Origin: Corallococcus silvisoli
GTDB lineage: Bacteria > Myxococcota > Myxococcia > Myxococcales > Myxococcaceae
Length of the DNA: 64,000 bases
Direction of reading: 5' to 3'
Assembly: GCF_009909145.1 (NCBI RefSeq)
Contig: NZ_JAAAPJ010000014.1
Span: forward strand, 124,001-188,000
The notes below the pieces were generated by a model. It saw only the letters and a list, made by a program, of their open reading frames with translations, did not search any database and had not been told where the DNA came from. Below are positions 24,728 through 33,236 of the stretch, in pieces; positions within the stretch are counted from its first letter, which is position 1, and every line of letters starts with the position of its first letter. Made by a program: the position numbers and the translations under genes.

Positions 24728-25369
24728 GTGGCTCCCATCCTGCTCGCCTTCCTGCTCGGCCTGACCCAAGGCCTGCTCCACGCCCTGGGGCCGGATCACT
24801 GCGCCGCCATGGCCACGCTCGGCACCCTGGGGGGCGGCCGGCGCCGCGTCGCGCTGACGACGGCGCTGCGGTTCGCCCTGGGCCACGCGGCCATGCTGGG
24901 CGGTATCGCCGCGGTGTGCCTCTTCGCGGGCGTGGGCCTGTCGGAGACCTTCGAGCGGTGGGCGGAGGTGTTCGGTGGCGCGGTGCTGGTGGCGCTGGCC
25001 GTCACCGCCCTCATCTTCCCGCACAGCCTGGACCACGGGCACCCGCACCTGCCCGGCCACGACCGCGAGCCACACGAGCACGTACACACCGTGAGCACCG
25101 CCGCGGGCGCCTTCATGGCCGTGAGCGGCGTGCGCTCGCTGCTCATCGCCCTGCCCCCGCTGCTGGTGGGCGGCAGCATGAGCCTGTCCGCGTGGACGTA
25201 CCTGCCCGGCTTCGCGCTGGGCATCCTCATCGGCATGGGCGCGGTGGGCCTGCTGTTCGCCGAGGGCCTGTCGCGCGCCAACGCGCGCATCAGCCTGTGG
25301 ATCCAACGCGGCGTCGCGCTGGGCTCCGGCGCGCTCGGCCTGTTCTGGATCGGCTCGCGGCTGGGCTAG
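24728..25369 (+). CDS. NicO/RcnA-like nickel-cobalt transporter
   Basis: 213 residues, about six membrane helices. The first helix carries the nickel/cobalt signature H18-x4-D23-H24 (HALGPDH). A cytosolic or periplasmic loop near residues 99-121 is very rich in His and Asp (HSLDHGHPHLPGHD, then HEHVH), as in RcnA-type exporters. It probably moves Ni2+ or Co2+, most likely outward. The start is GTG 24728; the frame continues upstream for long stretches but only as the antisense shadow of the lipoprotein gene. Confidence 0.8.
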   Translation: MAPILLAFLLGLTQGLLHALGPDHCAAMATLGTLGGGRRRVALTTALRFALGHAAMLGGIAAVCLFAGVGLSETFERWAEVFGGAVLVALAVTALIFPHSLDHGHPHLPGHDREPHEHVHTVSTAAGAFMAVSGVRSLLIALPPLLVGGSMSLSAWTYLPGFALGILIGMGAVGLLFAEGLSRANARISLWIQRGVALGSGALGLFWIGSRLG

Positions 25370-25371
25370 CC

Positions 25372-25393
25372 GGCGCGGCAGGAGCTCCGCGCC
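25372..25393. terminator. Hairpin between convergent genes
   Basis: GGCGCGG, 8-base loop, CCGCGCC, located just after the NicO stop and 14 bases from the stop of the convergent response-regulator gene. A shared terminator is likely from its position. Confidence 0.45.
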
Positions 25394-25406
25394 AGCGCGG
25401 GGCGGG

Positions 25407-26726
25407 CTACCGCTTGTCCAGGATGCCCAGGGCCATCATCGACACCAGGAAGCCGTGGACGACGTGCTCCGGGCGGTTGGCGAACGCGAGCAGCTCCGCC
25501 ACCACGCGGTTGCCGTCGATCTTCGGCAGCAGCTCCGCCTCCCAGCGCTCCAGCTCCACCTCGTTGAGGCCATAGGCGGGGGCGACGGCGGGGATGAGCC
25601 GGTCCTCGGGCTGGAGCAGGCGGCGCAGGCGCTCCGGCTTGTAGAGCTTCTTGATGCCCCGGACGATGAGGTTCGCCGGGTGCACGTCCAGCTTGATGGA
25701 CTCCGAGGAGGCCTTCTCCTTGAAGCTCATCACGTACGTGCCCTCCTCCCAGGAGAAGAGCGAGTAGATGATGGCCTTCACCTGCTGTCCCACGTAGTAC
25801 AGCCGCTCCGTGTCCTTCAGCAGGGCGCGCTCCACCAGCACGTCCCCGGTGCGGCGGTGGCTCTGCGCGGCGACGGCGGACGCGTCCTGGAGCTGCTCGG
25901 GTTTGATCTTCCCCACGCGCACCAGGAACTGCCCGAAGCGGTCCGCCAGCAGGTTGGAGAGCGCGAACACCGGGGTGCCGTTCTCGAAGTAGACGACCTT
26001 CTTCACCTTCCCGCGCTGGATGCCCAGCTCTCCCGTCTCACGCGACAGGTAGAAGGCGGTGAGCAGCGAGGGCAGGTTGTCCTTCAGCTCACCGCGGCGG
26101 CTGCCCGGGGAGCCCGCGCCCACCGGCAGTGGATCCGGCGGACGACCCGGCGTGGGGGCCCGCACCTGGGTGGAGGGCACCTTCTGCATGGGCGTGGCGG
26201 TGAGGTTGGCGCCGCGGATCTCCGCCGTGAGGTTGCCCCCGCCCGTGACCTTGATGCGGCCGGTCAACTCCATGGCGTCCTGTGGGCCCTCCTCCTCCAC
26301 GTCGATGTCCAGCTCCACCTCGAAGGCGTCCTGGAGGGAGGCGGCGGGGACCTTCTTCTCCGCGGGCAGCACCTTGGCCACCGCCTCCAGCAGCTTCTGG
26401 GCCTCGAAGGGTTTCTCGAAGTAGCCGGCGGCCTGGTACTTCTGGCGCGCCTCGGTGGCGTGCTTGCCGCCCTTGAAGACGCCGGTGATGAAGAGCAACG
26501 GCAGCTGGGGGTTGTCCTTCCGCAGCGTATCCGCCAGGTGGTAGCCCATCATGTCCGGCAGCAGGATGTCCAAGACGGCACACCCGGGCGGATGCGCGCG
26601 CGCGGCCTCGATGGCCTGCTTGCCACGGCTGGCACCCACCACCTCGTACCCTGCATCCTCGAAGAGCTGCGTGAGGAGGGAGAGGAGCTCCTGGTTGTCG
26701 TCCACGACGAGGATTCGAGGCGCCAT
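25407..26726 (-). CDS. Response regulator with DUF4388 domain
   Basis: 439 residues. Residues 1-120 are a CheY-like receiver: acidic pair Asp9/Asp10, phospho-acceptor Asp53 (AVLDILLPD), conserved Thr in FITG and Lys in FEKPFE. A linker of about 90 residues follows, then a DUF4388 (PATAN-like) domain from about residue 210 (LPSLLTAFYLSRETGELGIQRG) and a helical C-terminal part. Such proteins are common in myxobacteria and are thought to act in gliding, polarity or second-messenger circuits rather than by binding DNA. No histidine kinase gene is adjacent. ATG 26726 gives the receiver its normal N-terminus. Confidence 0.88.
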   Translation of the reverse strand: MAPRILVVDDNQELLSLLTQLFEDAGYEVVGASRGKQAIEAARAHPPGCAVLDILLPDMMGYHLADTLRKDNPQLPLLFITGVFKGGKHATEARQKYQAAGYFEKPFEAQKLLEAVAKVLPAEKKVPAASLQDAFEVELDIDVEEEGPQDAMELTGRIKVTGGGNLTAEIRGANLTATPMQKVPSTQVRAPTPGRPPDPLPVGAGSPGSRRGELKDNLPSLLTAFYLSRETGELGIQRGKVKKVVYFENGTPVFALSNLLADRFGQFLVRVGKIKPEQLQDASAVAAQSHRRTGDVLVERALLKDTERLYYVGQQVKAIIYSLFSWEEGTYVMSFKEKASSESIKLDVHPANLIVRGIKKLYKPERLRRLLQPEDRLIPAVAPAYGLNEVELERWEAELLPKIDGNRVVAELLAFANRPEHVVHGFLVSMMALGILDKR

Positions 26727-26852
26727 CGCGGGGGGGACCGTAGCAGATTCGGGCGCCTGGGCGGCCAGCGTTTCCAGGGAACCCCGGATGCCTGCTCCCT
26801 TCAGTGGATAGATGCAAGCGTGCCGCTGGGGCGTTAGGGTGGCGCCCGCATC

Positions 26853-27176
26853 ATGTCCTCCCTCTTCTCGCGCATCTTCCCGGCAGGGTTCCTGGCCGGG
26901 TTCCTCCTCCTCTCCCCCCTGACAGCCACCGCCCAGTCCCAGTCGGACGCGGGACGGGACGACCCAAACTCCCCGGAGGGCGACGACAACACCGGGCGAG
27001 TCCCCACCAACTGTCGCAGCAGCAGCGACTGCGCGCCGCGCTTCAGCTGCGCCGCGGGCACCTGCAAGTACACCGGCGTCCGCCAGGCGGAGACGCAGGG
27101 GTGTCTGCTGGGGCCGGAAGCAGCGCTGATGGTGCTGGGCATTGCCGCCGTGGCAGGCTCGCGCCGCCGCCGGTAG
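26853..27176 (+). CDS. Small secreted protein with MYXO-CTERM-like C-terminal anchor
   Basis: 107 residues. Residues 1-27 are a signal peptide (cleavage after TATAQ region). The mature chain has a compact Cys motif (NC-x5-DC-x5-SC-x4-TC). It ends with Gly-Cys, a short hydrophobic helix (AALMVLGIAAVAG) and RRRR, which is the layout of the MYXO-CTERM sorting signal found in myxobacterial surface proteins. It is therefore probably exported and anchored at the cell surface. It precedes the methyltransferase gene by 31 bases. Confidence 0.7.
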   Translation: MSSLFSRIFPAGFLAGFLLLSPLTATAQSQSDAGRDDPNSPEGDDNTGRVPTNCRSSSDCAPRFSCAAGTCKYTGVRQAETQGCLLGPEAALMVLGIAAVAGSRRRR

Positions 27177-27207
27177 CCGGTAGCCCCCGACCAAGGAGCG
27201 ACGCGCG

Positions 27208-28248
27208 ATGCGGCTGGGCCTCAAGGCGGACAACCTCCTGGAGCGGGTGGCGGACTTCCTCAACCTGGCCCCGCAGCCGCTGGCGCACGCCTTCTTCGGG
27301 ATGATGGCCTCGCGCACGCTGATGGCGGGCGCGCGCCTGGGCGTCTACGCGGCGCTGGCGGACGGCGCGGCGACCGCGGAGGCGCTGGCGGCGCGGCTCA
27401 AGACGAGCACCGAGGGCATGCGGGCGCTCCTGGAGGCGCTGATCGCCTGCGAGGTGGTGGAGCTGCAGCGGGGCCGCTTCCGGCTGGCGCCCCGTGCGCG
27501 GCGGTGGTTGGACCCGCGCTCTCCGCAGGCCATCACCTCGTTCCTGGAGTTCAACTACGCCCAGTGGGACTGGTGGGGGCAGCTGGAGAGCGCGGTGAAG
27601 AGCGGGCAGTCGGTGGACATCCACCAGTTCGCTCCGGAGGATCCGCGCTGGCGCGACTACATCCAGGCCATGTACCAGCTGGCGCGGCTGGCCTCACCGG
27701 AGGTGGCCGCGGCGATTCCGCTGCCCCGGGGCGCCCGGCACCTGTTGGACCTGGGCGGCGCGCATGGCTGGTACGCGGCGGAGCTGTGCCGGATGCACCG
27801 GGGGCTGAAGGCCACGGTGGTGGACCTGGAGGGCAGCGTGCGCGTGGGGCGGGACATCATCGCCCAGGCGGGGCTGTCGCACCGGGTGACGCACCGGGAA
27901 GGGGACGTGCTGCACGCGGAGCTGGGCGGGCCGTATGACGGCGTGCTGCTGTTCCAGGTGATGCACCACCTGACGCCCGCGCAGAACGTGGCCCTCCTGC
28001 GGCGCGTGCGCGGGGCGATGGTGTCCCGGGGCACGCTGGCGGTGCTGGAGTACCTGCGCGAGGAGCGGGACACGCAGGGCACCTCCGCGCCGCTCATCGG
28101 GTTGCACTACTTCCTCACGTCCGGGGCGGCGGCGTACACGCCCGCGGAGGTGGAGGGCTTCCTGGATGACGCGGGGTTCCGGGTGCAGAGCACGCGGCCC
28201 ATCCGCCACCTGCCGCTGCAGACGTTGCTCATCGCGCAGCCGGAGTAG
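27208..28248 (+). CDS. SAM-dependent methyltransferase with winged-helix N-terminus
   Basis: 346 residues. The N-terminal 90 residues look like the dimerising winged helix of O-methyltransferases (LGVYAALADGAATAEALAARL, then EALIACEVVE). The SAM site is LLDLGGAHGWYAAEL near residue 178, with the acidic VVDLEGS strand and the DGVLLFQVMHHL motif downstream. This is the class I small-molecule methyltransferase layout (COMT-like or ubiquinone/polyketide type). The substrate cannot be read. A good AAGGAG lies 10 bases before the ATG. Confidence 0.85.
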   Translation: MRLGLKADNLLERVADFLNLAPQPLAHAFFGMMASRTLMAGARLGVYAALADGAATAEALAARLKTSTEGMRALLEALIACEVVELQRGRFRLAPRARRWLDPRSPQAITSFLEFNYAQWDWWGQLESAVKSGQSVDIHQFAPEDPRWRDYIQAMYQLARLASPEVAAAIPLPRGARHLLDLGGAHGWYAAELCRMHRGLKATVVDLEGSVRVGRDIIAQAGLSHRVTHREGDVLHAELGGPYDGVLLFQVMHHLTPAQNVALLRRVRGAMVSRGTLAVLEYLREERDTQGTSAPLIGLHYFLTSGAAAYTPAEVEGFLDDAGFRVQSTRPIRHLPLQTLLIAQPE

Positions 28249-28300
28249 CCGCGCCCGGCGTCTGCTTGTCAGACGGCATTGCTATCTCCACACTCCGGGC

Positions 28301-28888
28301 ATGGCCTATGGCGCGAAACCCCTCGAAGGTCCGGCGACCTTCGCTGACATCGAGGCCCTGCCCGAGGGCGTGGTGGGCGAGATCATCGATGGGATGCTGT
28401 ACACGCAGGCCCGGCCCCGGGCCGAGCATGGCTATTTCGAGTTCAGGCTCCACCGGGAGCTGGATGACGCCTTCCAGCTGGGCGGGGAAGGACCCGGCGG
28501 ATGGTGGCTCATGGCCGAGCCCGGCATCCGGGTGGGCGGCTCTCCGGAGTTCAGTCCGGACCTCGCGGGCTGGCGGCGCGACCGGGTGCCCGTGATGCCC
28601 CGGGGGCAGTGGACGGATGTTCCCGACTGGGCGTGTGAAATCCTGTCGCCGTCCACGCGCGCGTACGACCAGCGCATCAAGCGGCCGTTCTACGCACGCA
28701 TCGGAATCAAGCACCTGTGGTTCGTGGACCTGGACGTGCGCACGCTCACCGTGAGTGAGCTGCACGAGGGCCGTTGGCTGGAGCTGGGCGTCTACGGTGA
28801 GGGCGATGACCTCATCCGCACGCCCCCCTTCGAGGAGCGGGACCTGCGGCTGGGTTGGCTCTGGAAGTCGCTTCCGCCTCCGGGCTAG
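28301..28888 (+). CDS. Uma2 family (DUF820) putative endonuclease
   Basis: 195 residues from ATG 28301. It matches the Uma2 pattern throughout: EIIDGMLY near the start, SPDLAGWRRDRVP, WACEILSPSTRAYDQRIKRPFYARIGIKHLWFVDLD. The conserved Asp, Glu and Lys are those of a PD-(D/E)xK nuclease fold. Such genes are expanded in cyanobacteria and myxobacteria; their biological role is not known and many may not be active nucleases. Confidence 0.88.
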   Translation: MAYGAKPLEGPATFADIEALPEGVVGEIIDGMLYTQARPRAEHGYFEFRLHRELDDAFQLGGEGPGGWWLMAEPGIRVGGSPEFSPDLAGWRRDRVPVMPRGQWTDVPDWACEILSPSTRAYDQRIKRPFYARIGIKHLWFVDLDVRTLTVSELHEGRWLELGVYGEGDDLIRTPPFEERDLRLGWLWKSLPPPG

Positions 28889-28921
28889 CTCGGGCTCAGG
28901 CCACCTCGCGCCGGGGCGGAG

Positions 28922-29992
28922 TCACTCCTCTCGATGTCCCGCCCCGGCCCGTGCGTCCTCTCCGACCGCCAGCGCCGGAACATCGCGGCCCTCGCCGAAG
29001 CCGAGCGCCCAGAAGCGCGGCCGCACCTGCTCCTTCATCAGCAGCCGCAGGAGCAGGTACTTCGCCTCGTCCTGGCCGTCGAACGCCATGGGGAAGGTGC
29101 CGTAGTGCATCGCCACCGACGTGCCGGAGCGCAGCACGCGGTGCGCCCGGAGCGCGTCCTCCGGCCCCATGTGCACCGGGTGCAGCACGCGCGGACGGAA
29201 CGCGCCGATGGGCAGCACCGACAAGCGCATGGGCCCGAAGCGCTCCGCGATGCGGTCGAAGTGCGGCCCCAGGCCCGTGTCCCCCGCGAAGAGCACCGGG
29301 CCTCCGGAGGTCTCCAGCACGTAGCCCGCCCACAGCGTCTCCTCCTGGTCCGTCAGCCCCCGGTTCGAGCGGTGCTGCGCGGGCACCGCCGTCACCCTCA
29401 GGCCCGGAGGCGCGCCCTTCACGGACTGCCACCAGTCCAGCTCCTCCACGCGCTGGAAGCCCTCATCCACCAACAGCTCGCGGTTGCCCAGCCCCACCAC
29501 GAAGAGCGGGTGGTGCGCGGCCTCCAGCCGCCGCAGCGTCGGCAGGTCCATGTGGTCGTAGTGGTTGTGGCTCACCACCACGACGTCGATGGGCGGCAGG
29601 TCCTCGAAGCGGATGCCGGGCGGGCGGACGCGCTTGGGACCGGCGAAGGACACGGGGCTCGCCCGGTCCGAATAGATGGGGTCCGTCAACACGTTCACCC
29701 CGTCCGCCTGGAGCAGCACCGTGGCGTGGTTGATGAACGTCACGCGCAGCTGGCCCGCGCCCACGCGCTCCGGGGGCCTGGCTCCGAAGGGCTCCTCCGT
29801 GTAGTCGCGCCATGCGCCGCGCGTCTCCTCCAGCGCGGCCTTCACCAGCGTCAGCGGGGCCAGCTTCGGCGCGTTGCCCAGGTTCTGGAACGCCTCGCCG
29901 TCGAAGTGGTCCGTGGCCGGCCCCCGGTGCACGGTGCCGGCGAAGCAGCCCGTGAACAGCGCCAGGGACAGCGCGGGCCACAGCCGCGTCAC
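28922..29992 (-). CDS. Metallo-beta-lactamase-fold lipoprotein (NAPE-PLD/UlaG-like)
   Basis: 356 residues. After a short signal peptide with lipobox FTGC comes a metallo-hydrolase with the metal motif SHNHYDHMD (His142, His144, Asp146, His147), an upstream FINHATVLLQ strand, FAGDTG and a late MHYGTFP motif. This set is closest to N-acylphosphatidylethanolamine phospholipase D-like hydrolases, so a phosphodiester or lipid substrate in the envelope is plausible. The chosen GTG 29992 overlaps the stop of the preceding gene as GTGA; ATG 30016 is also possible. It forms an operon with the lipoprotein upstream. Confidence 0.82.
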   Translation of the reverse strand: MTRLWPALSLALFTGCFAGTVHRGPATDHFDGEAFQNLGNAPKLAPLTLVKAALEETRGAWRDYTEEPFGARPPERVGAGQLRVTFINHATVLLQADGVNVLTDPIYSDRASPVSFAGPKRVRPPGIRFEDLPPIDVVVVSHNHYDHMDLPTLRRLEAAHHPLFVVGLGNRELLVDEGFQRVEELDWWQSVKGAPPGLRVTAVPAQHRSNRGLTDQEETLWAGYVLETSGGPVLFAGDTGLGPHFDRIAERFGPMRLSVLPIGAFRPRVLHPVHMGPEDALRAHRVLRSGTSVAMHYGTFPMAFDGQDEAKYLLLRLLMKEQVRPRFWALGFGEGRDVPALAVGEDARAGAGHREE

Positions 29993-30573
29993 TTGATGAT
30001 GATGGTCCAGTCGCATTCGAAGGGCTCTCCATCGAGGGTGGGCAGCGCGTAGCGCGAGGCCTGGATGCTGCTGAGCGCGAGCGCCAGCAGGTCCGGCGGC
30101 AGGGTCGTGTCGCGCACCTCGCACTGCTGGGGGACACCGCCCTGCACCAGCCGACAGGTCACGCGCACGTGGTGCTTGCGGCCTTCGCGCCAGCGCTGGA
30201 AGGCCTCCTGGAACACCGGGTCGTCCGGTGGACCGCCGCGCACGCGCCGGGGCTCCTTCACGTGCTGGGACAGCCAGGAGCAGGCGTCCTTCACCTGTCC
30301 GTCACACGCCTTGCCCATCAGGGACAGCGCGCGCATCCGGTCCAGCCCCCGCGCGTCCGAGGCCAACAGCGTCAGCGCCTGGTCGAAGCAGCGCTTCGCC
30401 GTGCGCACCGTGCACTCCTCGGTGGTGACAGGAGGCGTGCCCTCGGAGAAGGCGCCCACGGGCGCGGGGCGCATCCGGTCCTCCGTCACGCGCGCGGGAT
30501 CGCTCCGGCGCGGGCCGCACGCGGACGCGGCGCACAGCAGCGCCATCAGGAGGAAGGAAGAGCGCCAGGTCAT
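29989..30573 (-). CDS. Hypothetical lipoprotein
   Basis: 194 residues. Lipobox SAC at Cys19. The mature chain has paired cysteines (TTEECTVRTAKRC, KACDGQVKDAC) in a helical, TPR/Sel1-like middle, and a C-terminal part (RVTCRLVQGGVPQQCEVRDTTLPPDLLALALSSI) that resembles the TonB C-terminal fold pattern. No specific function. Its stop overlaps the start of the metallo-hydrolase gene, so both are likely translated together. Confidence 0.75.
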   Translation of the reverse strand: MTWRSSFLLMALLCAASACGPRRSDPARVTEDRMRPAPVGAFSEGTPPVTTEECTVRTAKRCFDQALTLLASDARGLDRMRALSLMGKACDGQVKDACSWLSQHVKEPRRVRGGPPDDPVFQEAFQRWREGRKHHVRVTCRLVQGGVPQQCEVRDTTLPPDLLALALSSIQASRYALPTLDGEPFECDWTIIIK

Positions 30574-30610
30574 GGCGCCATCGTAGACGGCCCGCGACCG
30601 GGAAGGGATG

Positions 30611-31066
30611 TCAGCCGTGCGGGGCGGTGTCCAGCCAGGTGCCGAGGAGGTCCAGGAGCTGGGCCCATCCCTGGATGGTGCGCTCCCGCCACGGCTCGCC
30701 CTCGGGGCCCAGCTCGTGGGTCAGGGTGAGCACACAGCCCGTGTCCTGGGGAGCGATCTCCACCGTCACCCGGTCAACGTTCGCCGAGTACTTCGGCACG
30801 GACAGCGTGAGCACCAGCCGACGGGGCCGGTCGAGCTCCAGGAACACGCCCCTGTGCTCCACCTCCTCGCCTTCACGCAGGTCCGCGAAGCAGAAGCAGC
30901 CCCCCACGCGCGCATCGACTTCCGCGCGCGCCAGCGGCGTGTTCGGGCGGGTGACGAAGAGCCAGTGGCGGGCCTTCGCGGGGTCCAGCCACGCGTCGAA
31001 GACGCGCTCGGCGGAGGCCTTGAAGCGGTGGGTGACGGTCAGCGTCACGGGACGGGGCGGCGTCAT
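30611..31066 (-). CDS. SRPBCC/AHSA1-family protein
   Basis: 151 residues with the START-like AHSA1 pattern: VTHRFKASAERVFDAWLDPAKARHWLF at the start and LTLTHELGPEG, then GWAQLLDLLGTWL at the end. These proteins bind a hydrophobic ligand in a deep cavity. It overlaps the preceding ArsR gene by 4 bases (ATGA). The pairing of ArsR plus SRPBCC is common and suggests regulation by, or response to, the ligand; the ligand is unknown. Confidence 0.9.
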   Translation of the reverse strand: MTPPRPVTLTVTHRFKASAERVFDAWLDPAKARHWLFVTRPNTPLARAEVDARVGGCFCFADLREGEEVEHRGVFLELDRPRRLVLTLSVPKYSANVDRVTVEIAPQDTGCVLTLTHELGPEGEPWRERTIQGWAQLLDLLGTWLDTAPHG

Positions 31067-31434
31067 CGGGTGCGTCCTTTCGTGGCGGGACGAGCGGAGG
31101 CGGCGGCGCGGTCCTCCTCCTGGAGGAGGTCATCGAGCGCCTGGAGGCGGGCGGTCCAGTTCGAGCGCTGCGCTTCCATCCAACGCGCCGCCTCGTCCAT
31201 GGGCTTGGGGATGAAGGACAGGAAGTGTTCGCGGCCCTCGCGGCGCCGGCGCACCAGCTTCGCGCGCTCCAGCACGCGGATGTGCTTGGACACCGCGTTG
31301 AGCGACATGGCGAAGGGCCGCGCCAGCTCCGTCACGCGCGTCTCCCCTGTCGACAACCGCTGGAGGATGGCCCGCCGCGTGGGGTCGGCCAGCGCCAGCA
31401 GGGTCTGGTCCAGGTGATTCGGAGTCCGCATCAT
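31063..31434 (-). CDS. ArsR-family transcriptional regulator
   Basis: 123 residues. A winged helix-turn-helix occupies residues of about 8-85 (LLALADPTRRAILQRLSTGETRVTELARPFAMSLNAVSKHIRVLERAKLV). The metal-binding cysteines of true ArsR are absent, as is usual in the ArsR-SRPBCC pairs. Two adjacent ATG codons (31434 and 31431) could both start it. A perfect palindrome overlaps the start, consistent with self-repression of the operon. Confidence 0.9.
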   Translation of the reverse strand: MMRTPNHLDQTLLALADPTRRAILQRLSTGETRVTELARPFAMSLNAVSKHIRVLERAKLVRRRREGREHFLSFIPKPMDEAARWMEAQRSNWTARLQALDDLLQEEDRAAASARPATKGRTR

Positions 31435-31452
31435 TCAACCTATGGGTTGAAT
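31433..31452. promoter_or_regulatory. Palindromic operator at the arsR start
   Basis: ATTCAACC, spacer TATG, GGTTGAAT: a perfect 8-bp inverted repeat overlapping the start codon of the ArsR-family gene. Size and symmetry fit a dimeric winged-helix repressor site. The AT content is higher than the flanks, so promoter elements may overlap it. Confidence 0.65.
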
Positions 31453-31495
31453 ATCAACGCGGGCCCTCCACCTGTCAAGGCAGGGACCGTGGAGT

Positions 31496-33145
31496 TCAGC
31501 GTCGGCGCGCGGCTTCGAGCGCCCGGGCCAGGGTGCTGGCTCCGGCGCGGAGGTCATCCGGGCGCACGCCGCCGAAGCCGAAGACGAGGCCGGACTCGCG
31601 GCGCCTGCCGAGGAAGTAGTCGGACAGGGCCGCCACCTCCACGCCCAGGCGGGCGGCCTCGTCACGGACCCGCAGGTCGGACAGCGGCGCCGCGAGCGAC
31701 GCGCACACCTGCATGCCGGTGTCACAGGGCCGTGGTGTCAGCGCGCCCGCGCACTCCGCGAGCAGCGCGTCGAGCAGGGCCTCGCCGCGCTCGCGGTAGG
31801 CCGCCCGCATCCGGCGCAGGTGGCGGGCGAAGTGTCCTTCCGCGAGGAACGCCGCGAGCGCGGCCTGCTCCAGCGACGAGGCCGGGGCGGACGCGGCGAC
31901 GCGGGCGGCGGCGAAGGCATCCACCAGGGGTGGCGGCGCGATGAGGAAGCCCAGGCGCAGGCCCGGGAACATCGACTTGCTGAACGTGCCCACGTAGACC
32001 ACGCAGCCGGACTCGTCGAGTCCCTGGAGCGCGGTGAGGGGACGGCCGCGGTGACGGAACTCGCTGTCGTAGTCGTCCTCGATGATCACCGCGCGCGAAC
32101 GCTCCGCCCACTGAAGCAGCGCCATCCGCCGCGCCAGGCTCAGCGTGGTGCCCAGCGGATATTGGTGCGACGGCGCCACCAGCGCGACACGGGCCCGAGG
32201 CGCCCGGGCGATGCCCATGCCCACGTCGAGCCCCTCCGAGTCCACGGGCACGGGCACGGGCCGCCCCCCCGCGGCGAGCACCGCGCGGCGGGCGCCAGGG
32301 TAGCCGGGGTCCTCCACCCAGACGGCGTCGCCCGGGTCGAGCACGAGCCGGAGGACTTCATCGAAGGCCTGCTGGGTCCCCGCCGTGACGAAGACCTGCT
32401 CCGGAACGCAGCGCACGCCCCGCGACACGGACACATGGGTGGCGATGGCTTCACGCAGCGGCGCATGACCCGCGGGGTCGCCACCCTCGAGCAGGCCGGT
32501 GCTCGCGCGAGCATGGACGCGCGACACGGTGCGGCCCCACAGCGCGGTCGGGAACAGGTCGAGCGCGGGAACACCGGGCCTGAAGGCACGAGGCGCGGCG
32601 CCCAGGCGGGGGGCACCGACCGGTGCGGGCTTCAGCCGTCGTGCGGCGGCGGCGAGCCGGGGCCCTCGCGACACATGGGGCTTCGTGCTTCGGACCGTCG
32701 CTCCGACGGGGGTGGGCAGCAGGCCATGAACTCCAGCGCCTGAACTCGGAGCACGTTGGGAGGCGGCGAGCAGCGGGTTCAGGGGCCGCGCAGCGGGGCT
32801 CGGAGAACGAACGGAAGCAGCGAGCAGGGGTCCTCGAAGCGCCGCGCTCCGGCTTCGTGCGTCGGGGACGATGGGCAGCTCGGGGGCGACTCGCGTGCAG
32901 GAGCCGGCTCGGGCGACGAGGTAGCCCTCGGCGGTGAGTGCATCCAGGGCTTGGAGGACGGTGCTCCGGGCCACGTCCAGTTCGGCGGCGAGCTGCCGGG
33001 AGGACGGAATCCGCAGTCCGGGGGCCAGCGCGCCGGAGAGGATGCGCGCGCGGACCCCATCGAAGATCTGCTCATGAAGCGGGAGGGTGGACCGCGAGTC
33101 CAGCCGCAGGAGCAACGAGGTGACGACGCTGGTGGAGGCCTTCAA
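31496..33145 (-). CDS. MocR/PdxR-type regulator (GntR HTH fused to aminotransferase fold)
   Basis: 549 residues. Residues of about 15-85 are a GntR-type winged helix (LPLHEQIFDGVRARILSGAL, then PSSRQLAAELDVARSTVLQALDAL). A linker of about 90 residues rich in Ala, Pro and Arg leads to a fold-type I aminotransferase domain with the PLP lysine Lys390 (GTFSKSMFPGLRLGF). MocR proteins sense PLP or an amino compound and control a divergent gene. The only in-frame start is TTG 33145. It faces the NIPSNAP operon across a perfect inverted repeat. Confidence 0.9.
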   Translation of the reverse strand: MKASTSVVTSLLLRLDSRSTLPLHEQIFDGVRARILSGALAPGLRIPSSRQLAAELDVARSTVLQALDALTAEGYLVARAGSCTRVAPELPIVPDARSRSAALRGPLLAASVRSPSPAARPLNPLLAASQRAPSSGAGVHGLLPTPVGATVRSTKPHVSRGPRLAAAARRLKPAPVGAPRLGAAPRAFRPGVPALDLFPTALWGRTVSRVHARASTGLLEGGDPAGHAPLREAIATHVSVSRGVRCVPEQVFVTAGTQQAFDEVLRLVLDPGDAVWVEDPGYPGARRAVLAAGGRPVPVPVDSEGLDVGMGIARAPRARVALVAPSHQYPLGTTLSLARRMALLQWAERSRAVIIEDDYDSEFRHRGRPLTALQGLDESGCVVYVGTFSKSMFPGLRLGFLIAPPPLVDAFAAARVAASAPASSLEQAALAAFLAEGHFARHLRRMRAAYRERGEALLDALLAECAGALTPRPCDTGMQVCASLAAPLSDLRVRDEAARLGVEVAALSDYFLGRRRESGLVFGFGGVRPDDLRAGASTLARALEAARRR

Positions 33146-33193
33146 CTGGTAGGGTCGATTCTGTCGAAAGTGGTCTTCATGACCCTACCAGTT
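33144..33193. promoter_or_regulatory. Perfect 13-bp inverted repeat between mocR-like gene and NIPSNAP operon
   Basis: AACTGGTAGGGTC (33144-33156) and GACCCTACCAGTT (33181-33193), separated by 24 bases. The left arm overlaps the TTG start of the regulator. Two half-sites about three and a half turns apart fit the known habit of MocR proteins to bind separated sites in the divergent promoter. Confidence 0.65.
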
Positions 33194-33236
33194 CCCTGGC
33201 AAGGATGGCTTCCGCACCCGCTCTCAGGAAGCCTCC

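Noticed and set aside
33142..33180. 12-codon ORF on the minus strand whose TGA overlaps the TTG start of the MocR-like gene
   Set aside because: It could be a leader peptide, but it has only a weak ribosome site and lies inside the inverted repeat; kept out without conservation data.
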